Below are positions 1-8,769 of a stretch of 64,000 nucleotides of DNA, one piece after another; the first letter of the stretch is position 1, and each line of letters opens with the position of its first letter. The stretch comes from Lachnospiraceae bacterium (GTDB taxonomy: Bacteria > Bacillota > Clostridia > Lachnospirales > Lachnospiraceae). Location: assembly GCA_022510745.1 (NCBI GenBank), contig JAFLSY010000001.1, forward strand, positions 483,042 through 547,041, in the 5' to 3' direction. Made by a program: the position numbers and the translations under genes. The notes below the pieces were generated by a model. It made no database searches, had not been told where the DNA came from, and worked only from the letters and a program-made list of their open reading frames with translations.

Positions 1-147
1 ATTATATGTTATTTGCAGTAAAAAGGCAATAAATATTGAGGTGGCTGGAAATAGCCGGGGAGATGTAGTATAGTAGGTAGCAGATAAAAGGAGACATATT
101 AAAAGACCATGAAAAGATTGGAATGTATGAAATGGCGGGAAGCAGGA

Positions 148-870
148 ATGATATTTGGCATTTGTGAAGATAATTTACCGGAAGCAAATTGGTTAAATGA
201 CGCAATTGTCACCTGGGCGAAAGAAAAAAATCATCCCGTAATTGTAAAAAAATATGAAGATGCAGAGCGGTTTTGGTTTGACTATGAGCAAGGGAAGTTT
301 GCAGCACTTTTTCTGGATATAAAAATGCCGGGAGAAAACGGAGTAGATTTGGCAAAAGGATTACGCAGAAAAGGAGACCGTGTACCTGTCGTTTTTGTGA
401 CCGGAGAAGAAGAGTATCTGGCGGATGGTTATGAAGTGGAGGCGGTGCACTACTTAATTAAGCCGGTGGCATCACAGAAACTTCGGGACTGTCTGGAGCG
501 AATCTGGCAGAGACTCGATTATGAACCTCGGTATGTACTGTTGCAGACGGATAAGGGAAGCATAAAAATACGACAGCAGGACATATATAAAATAGAAGTT
601 TTTGGACACCAGTTATACTATGATACAGCAGAGGGAAATTTTTCGGTAAATTCTTCCTTGAAAACAGCAGAAAAAGAATTGCAGAATAGCTGGTTTGTCT
701 GCTGTTACAGAGGCATTTTGGTGAATTTGTGGCATGTGGAGTCAATCGTGGGAAGCAGCTTAACACTAGTTGATAATGAACATGGATACAGGCAGGATGT
801 GCCTGTGAGCAGGCGGTTGTCGGGAGCAGTAAATCAGGCGTTTATAGATTTCTATCGCAATCGTAAATAG
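148..870 (+). CDS. LytTR-family response regulator
   Basis: Cytoplasmic DNA-binding response regulator of the AgrA/LytR type, expected to be phosphorylated by the GHKL kinase encoded next. The N-terminal receiver domain shows the phospho-acceptor Asp in FLDIKMP, a conserved Thr in FVTGEE and the Lys in YLIKP. The C-terminal third fits a LytTR DNA-binding domain (YVLLQTDKGSIKI, then IYKIEVFGHQLYY, ending with FVCCYRGILVNL). An upstream in-frame ATG at 109 would add 13 residues, but the receiver fold begins at MIFGICEDN and GGGAAGCAGG lies just upstream of 148, so 148 is preferred. No autoinducer peptide gene is visible in the 100 bases before it. The family is sure; the target genes, possibly the ABC exporters downstream, are inferred. 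Confidence 0.85.
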   Translation: MIFGICEDNLPEANWLNDAIVTWAKEKNHPVIVKKYEDAERFWFDYEQGKFAALFLDIKMPGENGVDLAKGLRRKGDRVPVVFVTGEEEYLADGYEVEAVHYLIKPVASQKLRDCLERIWQRLDYEPRYVLLQTDKGSIKIRQQDIYKIEVFGHQLYYDTAEGNFSVNSSLKTAEKELQNSWFVCCYRGILVNLWHVESIVGSSLTLVDNEHGYRQDVPVSRRLSGAVNQAFIDFYRNRK

Positions 871-889
871 TACAGAAACGAGGAAAACC

Positions 890-1612
890 ATGGACAAGAT
901 ACTGGCAGTAGTTTTAGTATTGATCATAGTAATGGGTTATGTGGCGGTGGTAAAATGGATTTTACCGCGGCTCATTTTAAAGGAATTGGAGCAATATGCA
1001 AATACGTTGACAGATCGTCAGTTTGAAGAAATTCGACACATATATCAGGAAATGCGTGGGTGGAGGCATGATTACCGAAATCACATGCAGACTTTGTTAG
1101 GTTATGTGGAAAATAAGGAATGGGATGCCTGCAAAAAGTATATTACCCAGTTGAACGAGGACCTAAGCGATGTTGATCACGTGATAAAAACAGGTAATAT
1201 CATGGCAGATGCTGTGGTCAACAGCAAAGTTTCTCTGGCACGGGCAAAGGAAATACCCATGGATATCACCGTGCAGATTCCGGAGGAAATGCCGATATCG
1301 GATGTGGAATTCAGCGTGTTATTTGGTAATTTGATGGATAATGCCATAGAAGCGTGTGAGAAGCTGCCCAACAAAGAAGAACGTTTCTTAAGAGTGTATA
1401 TTGGAATGTTTCGCAAGCAGTTTTATATCTCCGTTACAAATTCTACAGGAGAAAAAGTACGCAGGAACACTTACGTGTCCCTGAAAGGAGAAGGACACGG
1501 ATTTGGGTTGTATCGTATGGATAAGATTGTGAAAAAGAGGGGCGGCTACTTGAACCGCAAAAATGAACCCGGTGTATTTGCAACAGAGATCATGTTACCC
1601 TTTGCCGGCTGA
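890..1612 (+). CDS. GHKL sensor histidine kinase, short AgrC-like form
   Basis: Membrane-anchored histidine kinase partner of the preceding regulator. One N-terminal transmembrane segment (about residues 4-28) is followed by a dimerisation helix with the phospho-acceptor motif RHDYRNHM (His about 60), an N-box NLMDNAIEA (about 147-155) and a G-box GHGFGL (about 202-207). At 240 residues it lacks the multi-span sensor domain of true AgrC proteins, so it may sense through a partner or an intracellular cue. It begins 19 bases after the regulator, so the two probably form one operon. Kinase assignment is strong; the signal is unknown. Confidence 0.85.
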   Translation: MDKILAVVLVLIIVMGYVAVVKWILPRLILKELEQYANTLTDRQFEEIRHIYQEMRGWRHDYRNHMQTLLGYVENKEWDACKKYITQLNEDLSDVDHVIKTGNIMADAVVNSKVSLARAKEIPMDITVQIPEEMPISDVEFSVLFGNLMDNAIEACEKLPNKEERFLRVYIGMFRKQFYISVTNSTGEKVRRNTYVSLKGEGHGFGLYRMDKIVKKRGGYLNRKNEPGVFATEIMLPFAG

Positions 1613-1680
1613 AGCTTTCCGCTTATGTCTTGATAATAACCGGTTATGAAAATATTTACAAATTAAAACGGATTTTTGAT

Positions 1681-1741
1681 ATCCTCTAAAAGCATGATGC
1701 AGAATGCGGCAGCAATCTGTAATTGTATTTAGAGGATTTTT
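1681..1741 (+). terminator. hairpin, possible terminator or attenuator before ABC genes
   Basis: ATCCTCTAAA (1681-1690) is perfectly complementary to TTTAGAGGAT (1728-1737), and TTTTT follows. The loop is long (37 bases), so this is a weaker terminator than most in the window. It could separate the two-component genes from the ABC genes or attenuate read-through. Confidence 0.4.
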
Positions 1742-1772
1742 GCTTTAAAGTTCAGAAAGGAGCGACGGACGG

Positions 1773-3590
1773 ATGAAAGAAAAAACCGATAACGCAGGGG
1801 CTGGTACTCTAGCCGGATTTAAGGCGTATTCAGCCTATATTTGGAAAGAGAATAAGAAGAGCTACCTCCTTTCCTTTTTATTTTTTCCGGCCTTCATTGC
1901 AGCCAATTATGTGCAGATCTATCTGCCAAAACTTGCGGTAAAAGAACTGGAGGAAGGGCAGACGATACTTCATCTGGGGATTTCTGTTCTGGGGGTTATT
2001 GTGCTGCTCATGGTCAGTGTAACACTCAGAGAACGGATTCTGGCACGGATACGTATCGCAAACAGAAAATTAGTACAAAAAATGTCAAATGATTATGCGG
2101 AAAAAATGCTGTATGTGGACTATGGGTATTTGGAAGATCCCGAATTTTTAACGCTGCGGAATAAGGCGAAGGAAAGCCTGTTTGGAGGGAGTATTGGGGA
2201 TGGTAATACCGGGCAGGCGAGATTGCATATATTCTTGGAAACCTGTAACAATACCATAGCCGTAGCGGGTAATTTATTGTTATATGGCTGGTACTTGTTT
2301 TGTCTGCAGCCGTGGCTTGTACCGGTTTTGATCATAACCAATTCCGCAATGTTTTTAGTGAATCAGACGCAGAAAAAATACGAAAATCGCTATTCGAAAG
2401 AACTTTCTGACGTTTGGCAGAAGTTGGATTATGCCAGCCGTAAGGCAGGAGATTTTGCTATGGCCAAGGATATCCGGCTGTATGGAATGCAGGACTGGTT
2501 ATATGGAATGATAAATAAATACAGCAGGGAAAGAATGGGTTACAAGGCAAAGGATATGAGGATCGGAATGGCGGATTCCGCCATATTTGCCTTGATATCC
2601 GGCTGCTTTTACGCTTGTTTTTATGGCTGCGTTCTGCATGCTTTATGGAATGGAAGTATGAAAATTTCCGATGTGGTATTTTATGCGGGAATGGGGCCGG
2701 CGCTGTATCATATGACGGACTGGGATTTAATACACAATGTGCAGATGCTGATCCGTACTTCTTTAGCATTCAACCGGTTTGAAAGTTTTATAAATTATGG
2801 GGAAAATACCGGGAAAAAAGATGTGGCCCTCCAAAGAAAAGCTCCTATGCTGGAATTAGAAAATGTCTCTTTTGCATATCCGGGAGCGAAAAAAGCCGTT
2901 TTGGAAGATTTTAATCTGCGCATCATGCCGGGAGAAAAACTGGCGGTTGTGGGAGTGAACGGCGCAGGAAAAACTACATTGATGAAGCTGATATGCGGAT
3001 TACTGCACCCTACAAAGGGGCAAATTTTATTGGATGGGAAAGATATGGCGGAAATGGACGCAGAAGACAGATACGCCCATTTTTCCTGCGCATTTCAGGA
3101 AATTCAGTTTTTACCGTTGTCCATCCGGGACAATATCGCCTGTGACCCCGTTTCCGCAGTGGATGAAAGGATATGGGAATGTCTGAAGCAGGCGGGAATG
3201 GAAGAGGCGGTAAGGAACCTTCCCAAAGGGTTGGACTCTAAATTAGAAAAGAGCATCCATGAGGATGCCGTGGATTTTTCCGGAGGGCAAAAACAGAAAC
3301 TTATTCTGGCAAAGGCTCTGTACCGTGAAGCGGGGGTTCTCATCTTGGATGAACCTACCGCTGCATTGGATGCATTGGCAGAAAATGAAATCTATGAAAA
3401 ATATGCCCGGTTTGCTGATGGAAAGACTTCTTTTTTCGTGTCACACCGTCTGTCCAGTACCCGGTTTTGTGACAGGATCATTTTAATTGACGGCGGCAGG
3501 CTGGCAGAGCAGGGGACACATGACGAACTCATGCAGCAGGACGGATTATATGCTAAAATGTTCCGTCTGCAGAGTCACTATTACAAATAG
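1773..3590 (+). CDS. ABC transporter, fused permease and ATPase (first of a pair)
   Basis: Half-transporter of the exporter type, 605 residues, likely at the cytoplasmic membrane as a heterodimer with the next gene. The N-terminal half has several hydrophobic spans (for example YLLSFLFFPAFIAANYV and LGVIVLLMVSV). The ATPase half has Walker A GVNGAGKTT (from about residue 394), Q-loop region AFQEIQF, signature FSGGQKQK, Walker B LILDEPTAALD (about 525) and H-loop SHRLSS. The catalytic Glu is present. RBS AGAAAGGAG lies before the ATG. Substrate is not evident; peptide or drug export or immunity would fit the LytTR/GHKL neighbours, but this is inference. Confidence 0.85.
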   Translation: MKEKTDNAGAGTLAGFKAYSAYIWKENKKSYLLSFLFFPAFIAANYVQIYLPKLAVKELEEGQTILHLGISVLGVIVLLMVSVTLRERILARIRIANRKLVQKMSNDYAEKMLYVDYGYLEDPEFLTLRNKAKESLFGGSIGDGNTGQARLHIFLETCNNTIAVAGNLLLYGWYLFCLQPWLVPVLIITNSAMFLVNQTQKKYENRYSKELSDVWQKLDYASRKAGDFAMAKDIRLYGMQDWLYGMINKYSRERMGYKAKDMRIGMADSAIFALISGCFYACFYGCVLHALWNGSMKISDVVFYAGMGPALYHMTDWDLIHNVQMLIRTSLAFNRFESFINYGENTGKKDVALQRKAPMLELENVSFAYPGAKKAVLEDFNLRIMPGEKLAVVGVNGAGKTTLMKLICGLLHPTKGQILLDGKDMAEMDAEDRYAHFSCAFQEIQFLPLSIRDNIACDPVSAVDERIWECLKQAGMEEAVRNLPKGLDSKLEKSIHEDAVDFSGGQKQKLILAKALYREAGVLILDEPTAALDALAENEIYEKYARFADGKTSFFVSHRLSSTRFCDRIILIDGGRLAEQGTHDELMQQDGLYAKMFRLQSHYYK

Positions 3591-3604
3591 TGAATGGAGG
3601 CATT

Positions 3605-5494
3605 ATGAAAGAAGAAAGATTATCGTTTGCGGAAGTGATACGTATTAACAGAAAAGGTCTGAAGCTGATATATTCCCTGATTCCATGGAATCGTTTCTGG
3701 GATATTATGATGGCAGTCAGCAACCTTTTATTTTCATATTGGAATTACTTTTTTATCAGTCGTCTGGTGGATCATATTTCTGTGGGGGCGGCCGGAGAAA
3801 CCCTGCTGTATGATGTGATCTTTCTGGTTGGCGGGCAGATTTTTGTCCACATTACTGAGCGGTATATCATGTATTACTACATGTATTGCGGTTCTAATGT
3901 ATGGGAACTTGCCAATGCCCGTTTAAACTGTAAGATCATGGAAATGGACTATGAATATACAGAATCTGAAAATATATACAATCGGAAACGGGATATTGAC
4001 ACAATTGCAAGGTATGGCGGCGCAGGCCTTAACAGATTGTACTGGAATGTAGCGCATGCAATGAGGATAACACTGCAGATCTGCGTGGCATTAGGATATA
4101 CGCTGTATCTCATTTATCAGGGGAGGAAAGCCTTTGCCGGCAGAGGGGGAGAATACATTCTGTTTTTCGTTGTGTTTGTAGGACTGCTTGCAGGTCTGGT
4201 GGTATTGACAATATATGTAGGAAAAAAGTCAAATAAAGCCAGACTCTATTTGGATGAGCAGATGGTACCGTATAACCGTCAGTATATATTCTATACGGAA
4301 GAATATATCAATCGGGAAGAGTGCGGTAAAAACATCCGTATATTTCATCAACAAAATCTATTGTCAAAACATATCAATGAATTGTTTAACAATATGTATC
4401 GTTTGGTTGACAGAAGTCTGGATGTGAATGAAAAGGAGAGTACCGTTACTGGTGTGACAGAAGTACTCATATCGGGATTGATCTATTTCATGCTGGGTAT
4501 TCTCGTATTACGAAATGCCATCACCATTGGTAATGTATGCTTATACGCAGGGTGCATCAGTATGTTTCTGCAGCATTTCCGGGATGCCATTAAAGTATTG
4601 ACCCTTCTGTATGATAATACGAAATATGTGAAGACATACTTTGATTTTTTAGAGATTCCCAATCGTAAATATGAAGGAACCCTCCCGATAGAAAAACGTA
4701 CCGATGACAAGTACACCATTGAATTTTGTGACGTGACATTTCGGTATCCGGGAAGTGATGTGGATGTGCTGAAGCACTTTTCTATTCGTTTCCGTATTGG
4801 GGAACGCCTTGCCCTAGTGGGAAAAAACAGTTCCGGAAAAACTACATTTATCAAGCTGCTGTGCCGGCTGTATGACCCCACGGAGGGCGTAATACTGCTC
4901 AATGGAATAGATATCCGAAAGTATGATTATAAAGAATATCTCTCATTGTTCAGTGTAGTATTCCAGGATTTTAAGATTCCAGCATTTGCATTAGGAGAAA
5001 ATGTGGCGGCATCCATGGACTATGATGAGGAGAAAGTAAAAGTCTCACTTGAAAAGGTAGGTCTGTCCTATTTGTGGGATAGGATGCCAAATAAATTGGA
5101 AACACCGCTGTATAAAGATTTTGACGATAAAGGAGTGGATATTTCCGGTGGTGAGGCGCAAAAGATCGCCATAGCCAGAGCCCTGTATCATGATACTCCT
5201 TTTGTAATACTGGATGAGCCGACAGCGGCCTTAGATCCTCTGGCAGAGTATGAAATCTATTCCCGTTTTGATGAACTGGTAGGAACGAAAACAGCGGTGT
5301 ATATTTCCCATCGACTCTCCAGCTGCCAGTTTTGTGATGATATTCTCGTGATTGATGGGGGACAGGCGGTTCAGCGGGGAAACCATGAAGAGTTGTTAAG
5401 TGACAAGGAAGGGCTGTATTACCTGTTGTGGAATACCCAGGCGCAGCATTATAAAGAGGAGGAGTATAATTCAATATCACCTTGTAACAGCTGA
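3605..5494 (+). CDS. ABC transporter, fused permease and ATPase (second of a pair)
   Basis: Second exporter half-transporter, about 629 residues, starting 14 bases after the first stops, which suggests translational coupling and a heterodimer. Start chosen at ATG 3605 because GGAGG sits at 3596-3600; a GTG at 3590 overlaps the preceding stop and lacks its own site. Several hydrophobic spans precede the ATPase half: Walker A GKNSSGKTT (from about residue 406), FQDFKI Q-loop, signature DISGGEAQK, Walker B VILDEPTAALD, H-loop SHRLSS. Both ATPase halves of the pair look catalytically intact, unlike heterodimers with one degenerate site. Substrate unknown. Confidence 0.85.
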   Translation: MKEERLSFAEVIRINRKGLKLIYSLIPWNRFWDIMMAVSNLLFSYWNYFFISRLVDHISVGAAGETLLYDVIFLVGGQIFVHITERYIMYYYMYCGSNVWELANARLNCKIMEMDYEYTESENIYNRKRDIDTIARYGGAGLNRLYWNVAHAMRITLQICVALGYTLYLIYQGRKAFAGRGGEYILFFVVFVGLLAGLVVLTIYVGKKSNKARLYLDEQMVPYNRQYIFYTEEYINREECGKNIRIFHQQNLLSKHINELFNNMYRLVDRSLDVNEKESTVTGVTEVLISGLIYFMLGILVLRNAITIGNVCLYAGCISMFLQHFRDAIKVLTLLYDNTKYVKTYFDFLEIPNRKYEGTLPIEKRTDDKYTIEFCDVTFRYPGSDVDVLKHFSIRFRIGERLALVGKNSSGKTTFIKLLCRLYDPTEGVILLNGIDIRKYDYKEYLSLFSVVFQDFKIPAFALGENVAASMDYDEEKVKVSLEKVGLSYLWDRMPNKLETPLYKDFDDKGVDISGGEAQKIAIARALYHDTPFVILDEPTAALDPLAEYEIYSRFDELVGTKTAVYISHRLSSCQFCDDILVIDGGQAVQRGNHEELLSDKEGLYYLLWNTQAQHYKEEEYNSISPCNS

Positions 5495-5588
5495 GATCAT
5501 TTGCTAGAATAAATTGTACAATCAAAATTTAGAACCTTTACATTTGTGCTGTTATTAGGATATACCGGAATTGACAGGGGTATCTATT

Positions 5589-6008
5589 ATGAAATCGGTT
5601 TATAATCTTATGATGATGGACAAAGATCCTTCGTATAATAATCGTATTGAAGAATTTAATATAGGATTCTTTTCCAGCTATGACAAAGCTGAAAAAACTG
5701 CAAGGAGATATTTGACTGAGGTAGAGGGATTCAAAGATTATAATATTGTCTATAAGATTACAGAAAAGAGTATAATTGGCAGTAATGACGGTTTATCAAC
5801 AGATATATTTATTATTTGTGGTTGGAATGAAAACGATGAGTTTGACGCAACTGACGTGATTGAAAGTAATTGCTATGTGAATAAAAACGATGCAGAACAA
5901 AAATTAAATGAGTTAATAGAAAGTTACTGTCGAAAGGAATGGTGCATTGATAAATATATAATTGATGAATGCAAATGGCAGGAAGGCTTTGTAAGAGTGT
6001 ATTGTTAA
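5589..6008 (+). CDS. hypothetical protein, 139 residues
   Basis: Not recognised. Start set at ATG 5589 (MKSVYNLMMM) because AGGGG lies 8 bases upstream; an upstream in-frame start at 5571 is less likely. The protein is acidic and aromatic-rich, without signal peptide or membrane segment, and ends near two Cys-containing stretches (SYCRKEWCIDKY, VRVYC). It looks like a small soluble cytosolic protein. It lies at the left edge of the AT-rich accessory island, and nothing around it indicates a role. Confidence 0.55.
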   Translation: MKSVYNLMMMDKDPSYNNRIEEFNIGFFSSYDKAEKTARRYLTEVEGFKDYNIVYKITEKSIIGSNDGLSTDIFIICGWNENDEFDATDVIESNCYVNKNDAEQKLNELIESYCRKEWCIDKYIIDECKWQEGFVRVYC

Positions 6009-6049
6009 GAATATATTCAGAAATACTTTTGTAAAAAGGGAGATTATTT

Positions 6050-6140
6050 ATGAAAAAAGTGGTGGTCCTTATTGGTCCTAACGGGATTTAATCTATAGCA
6101 ACAGCTGGTTGCTTGGCTTTCTGAAACAGTGATGATATAG
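6050..6140 (+). pseudogene. remnant of a P-loop nucleotide-binding gene
   Basis: With a good ribosome site (AAAAAGGGAG), an ATG at 6050 opens a 13-codon frame reading MKKVVVLIGPNGI and then a stop. This matches the start of a P-loop kinase or ATPase (GPNGxGKS) cut inside Walker A. About eight bases later another frame reads QQLVAWLSETVMI and stop (6099-6140), which looks like a C-terminus. The simplest reading is a gene with most of its middle deleted. The match is short, so it is tentative. Confidence 0.35.
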
Positions 6141-6163
6141 TATCTACGGAGGTGATAGTTTAT

Positions 6164-6610
6164 ATGGAAACAAAGAATATTATATTTGAACTGCGAACCA
6201 AAAACGGATTATCCCAAGATGAACTCGCAGAAAAAATCTATGTTACCCGTCAAGCTGTATCTCGCTGGGAAACTGGTGAAACCGTACCAAATACAGAAAC
6301 TCTAAAACTGCTGTCACAACTGTTTGATGTTTCTATCAATACGCTTCTTGGTTTTCCAAGGCAGCTGATTTGCCAATGCTGTGGCATGCCGCTTGACGAT
6401 TCTTCTATCAGTAAAGAGACTGATGGTACATTCAATGAAGAATACTGTAAATGGTGCTATACGGATGGGAAATTCGTTTATACAAGTCTGGAGGAATTGA
6501 TAAATTTTCTTGTTGAACATATGTCAAATGAAAACTGGCCTCCGGAGCAAGCGCGAGCGTACTTTGAAACACAGTTGCCAAAGCTTAAATACTGGAACCA
6601 AACAAAGTAA
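6164..6610 (+). CDS. XRE-family regulator with C-terminal zinc-ribbon-like domain
   Basis: Predicted cytosolic DNA-binding protein of 148 residues. Residues 1-65 form a helix-turn-helix of the XRE type (LSQDELAEKIYVTRQAVSRWE, then VPNTETLKLLSQLFDVSI). The C-terminal half has two Cys pairs (CQCCGMPL and EYCKWCYTDG) and the tail FETQLPKLKYW, matching the putative zinc-ribbon domain commonly fused to such regulators. Start ATG 6164 is supported by ACGGAGGTGA at 6146-6155. It heads a run of small same-strand genes of the island. Its operator is unknown. Confidence 0.8.
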   Translation: METKNIIFELRTKNGLSQDELAEKIYVTRQAVSRWETGETVPNTETLKLLSQLFDVSINTLLGFPRQLICQCCGMPLDDSSISKETDGTFNEEYCKWCYTDGKFVYTSLEELINFLVEHMSNENWPPEQARAYFETQLPKLKYWNQTK

Positions 6611-6634
6611 TTACCGCCGAAAAGGAGAAAATAT

Positions 6635-7087
6635 ATGGAAATTATAAAAGAGGAAGAGAAGAATCTTCCTCTTATTGTAGATATGAAAATGAAAATGTTC
6701 CAAGAGGTCGGATCAGCTGCTTTGTTACAAGATAATGTGGAGGAATTAATTCAACACACATACGCGTCATTATACCGTGAGGATAAATGTTGTCATTTCA
6801 TTGCTTATGATGAGGACGGACAGGAAGTTGCGTGTGGGGGTGCAGTCATTAAGGAAGATGTTCCGTTTAGCTTTTTCAAAACTCCATGCTATGGTTATGT
6901 GATTGATGTGTATTGTGTACCGGAAAAAAGAAGAAATGGATATGCCTCAAAAATTATGGAAGCCATACTAAATTGGTTTGAAGAAAAAGGTGTGCATAAT
7001 ATTAAGATGAAGCCTTCCGGAGCGGGTCGAATGATGTACGAAAAAATGGGTTTTCATGATTCCGGCGAAATGGAAAAATGGATTTAG
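6635..7087 (+). CDS. GNAT-family N-acetyltransferase
   Basis: Soluble acetyl-CoA-dependent acetyltransferase, 150 residues. The central strand and acetyl-CoA loop read VIDVYCVPEKRRNGYASKI, with the R-x-x-G-x-A signature, and the C-terminus has the usual YEKMGF motif. Substrate is not predictable from the sequence; neighbours suggest a drug or small amine, but this is inference. Begins 24 bases after the XRE gene with AAAGGAG upstream, so co-transcription is likely. Confidence 0.8.
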   Translation: MEIIKEEEKNLPLIVDMKMKMFQEVGSAALLQDNVEELIQHTYASLYREDKCCHFIAYDEDGQEVACGGAVIKEDVPFSFFKTPCYGYVIDVYCVPEKRRNGYASKIMEAILNWFEEKGVHNIKMKPSGAGRMMYEKMGFHDSGEMEKWI

Positions 7088-7125
7088 ATTGATCTTCTAA
7101 TAATTATAAGGAGCGGATTTTAACC

Positions 7126-8001
7126 ATGCGAACGGAACAGGAAATGTATGACTTGATAATCAATACGGCGAAAGAGGACGAGCGTATACGGGCAGTTTAT
7201 ATGAACGGCTCACGAACCAACATAAACGCCCCTAAGGATATATTTCAGGATTACGATATCGTTTATGCCGTCACCGAAACCAAGCCCTTCTATGAAGATA
7301 AATCATGGATTGACCGTTTCGGAGAGCGGCTTTATATGCAGTGTCCGGACGAGTGTGATAAGTCTATGGGAATGGAAGTGGATTTCGACAAATGCTACGG
7401 CTGGCTTATACAGTTTGCGGACGGGAATCGTCTTGACCTACACGTTGAACCTCTGGATAAACTGGATATTCTGGACGACAAGCTTTGTAAGATACTGCTT
7501 GACAAGGACGGGATACTGCCGACAATTCCTGAAGCCACGGATATGGATTATCATGTAAAAAAGCCCTCGGAAGCAGAATATCTTGCTGCATGCAACGAAT
7601 TCTGGTGGTGTCTGAACAACGTAGCAAAGGGCTTGTGGAGGAATGAACTTCCATATGTTCACGATATGATTGGCGGAATAGTAAGACCACAGCTTGTGAA
7701 GATTATATCCTGGAAAGTCGGAATTGAGACGGATTTTTCCGTAAGTGTCGGTAAATCAGCAAAATATATGCATAAGTGGCTGGAACCTGTAGTCTGGCAA
7801 CGATTTCTGCAAACCTATGGCGGAACAGATGTGGAGCAGGTATGGGATACCGTGATGATCATGTGCGATCTTTTTGATGAGATTGCCCCCGAAGTTGGAG
7901 AAAAACTTGGATTCCGCTATGACTTCACCGAGGCGAGAAATGCAAGATATTACCTTGAACAAGTAAGAAAGCTTCCTAAGGATGCTACAGATATTTTTTG
8001 A
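7126..8001 (+). CDS. ANT(6)-like aminoglycoside 6-adenylyltransferase
   Basis: Predicted nucleotidyltransferase that would add AMP to the 6-hydroxyl of streptomycin, a cytosolic resistance enzyme. The nucleotidyltransferase signature is clear: GSRTNIN followed by DIFQDYDIVYAV with its acidic pair, then a further acidic strand RLDLHVE. The length of 291 residues is normal for the AadE/ANT(6) family, and the conserved middle (EFWWCLNNVAKGLWR, then PYVHDMIG) is present. RBS AAGGAGCGG lies upstream. Chromosomal clostridial homologues vary in activity, so actual streptomycin resistance is not proven. Confidence 0.85.
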   Translation: MRTEQEMYDLIINTAKEDERIRAVYMNGSRTNINAPKDIFQDYDIVYAVTETKPFYEDKSWIDRFGERLYMQCPDECDKSMGMEVDFDKCYGWLIQFADGNRLDLHVEPLDKLDILDDKLCKILLDKDGILPTIPEATDMDYHVKKPSEAEYLAACNEFWWCLNNVAKGLWRNELPYVHDMIGGIVRPQLVKIISWKVGIETDFSVSVGKSAKYMHKWLEPVVWQRFLQTYGGTDVEQVWDTVMIMCDLFDEIAPEVGEKLGFRYDFTEARNARYYLEQVRKLPKDATDIF

Positions 8002-8045
8002 ATAATTTAATTTCCGGTTCACATTAAGATTGTGGAGGCAAATAT

Positions 8046-8588
8046 ATGAATCATAGAGAATTACCGGAACGATTAGAAAGACAAGTAATTTATGAAAGTG
8101 ACTTTGTTTGCTTATATGCTGATAAGGTGAGACTGTCAAATGGCTATATCATAGATAAATATCATCAAATACATTATCCGCATGAAGCAATCAGCATTGT
8201 CGTATTCAATGAAAAGGATGAGGTTCTGCTGATTCAATCCAAGCGATATACGGTCATGCGCTTAGAATGGGAAATTCCCGCAGGCCGCATAGAAGCCGGG
8301 GAATCAAAAGAGGATGCTGCACGCCGGGAATGCATGGAAGAAACAGGGTGTACAGTAAAAGATTTAAAATTTTTATGCACGCATAATCCAGCTAACGGAA
8401 TGTCGGATTCCGTATGCCATGTGTTTGCAGCAAAAGTTGATACAGAATCTATGGATTTTGACGAAAATGAGGTAAAAACGAAAAAGTGGGTTTCAAAAGA
8501 TACCGTATTAGAGATGCTGAAAAATAACGAAACAAAAGATGGAGTTTCTATCTTGGCGTTGTTGTTTGCATTTGAGTTTTATAAGTAA
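8046..8588 (+). CDS. Nudix hydrolase, ADP-ribose pyrophosphatase-like
   Basis: Cytosolic hydrolase of nucleoside-diphosphate-linked compounds, 180 residues. The Nudix box G-x5-E-x7-RE-x2-EE-x-G is complete, beginning GRIEAGES and ending RECMEETG. The layout with an N-terminal beta domain before the box (ISIVVFNEKDEVLLIQSKRY) resembles ADP-ribose or sugar-nucleotide pyrophosphatases. It follows the ANT(6)-like gene on the same strand with TGGAGG upstream. Exact substrate unknown. Confidence 0.82.
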   Translation: MNHRELPERLERQVIYESDFVCLYADKVRLSNGYIIDKYHQIHYPHEAISIVVFNEKDEVLLIQSKRYTVMRLEWEIPAGRIEAGESKEDAARRECMEETGCTVKDLKFLCTHNPANGMSDSVCHVFAAKVDTESMDFDENEVKTKKWVSKDTVLEMLKNNETKDGVSILALLFAFEFYK

Positions 8589-8601
8589 GGAGTGTGGATC
8601 A

Positions 8602-8761
8602 TTGAACGCAAAAATAGATATTACAAATGTCATTTTAAAAACAGAGAGACTGACGTATAGATGAAAAGAAAACCTTTGCCGTTGAATACAACGGCAAGGT
8701 TATCGGTTCGTTGGGCATTGAAGAATATGATGAAGAAAAACTGCCTGAATATCAAGAGTAA
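8602..8761 (+). pseudogene. broken GNAT acetyltransferase gene
   Basis: TTG 8602 with RBS AAGGAG opens MNAKIDITNVILKTERLTYR and stops at 8664. Immediately after, in another frame (from about 8669), KTFAVEYNGKVIGSLGIEEY continues to a stop at 8759-8761. Both pieces fit a RimJ-type GNAT: the first is its N-terminus, the second the middle strand before the acetyl-CoA loop. The segment between them and the whole C-terminus are missing; the end abuts the oppositely oriented ABC-F gene, suggesting loss by rearrangement. Confidence 0.65.
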
Positions 8762-8769
8762 TTGGAGCG

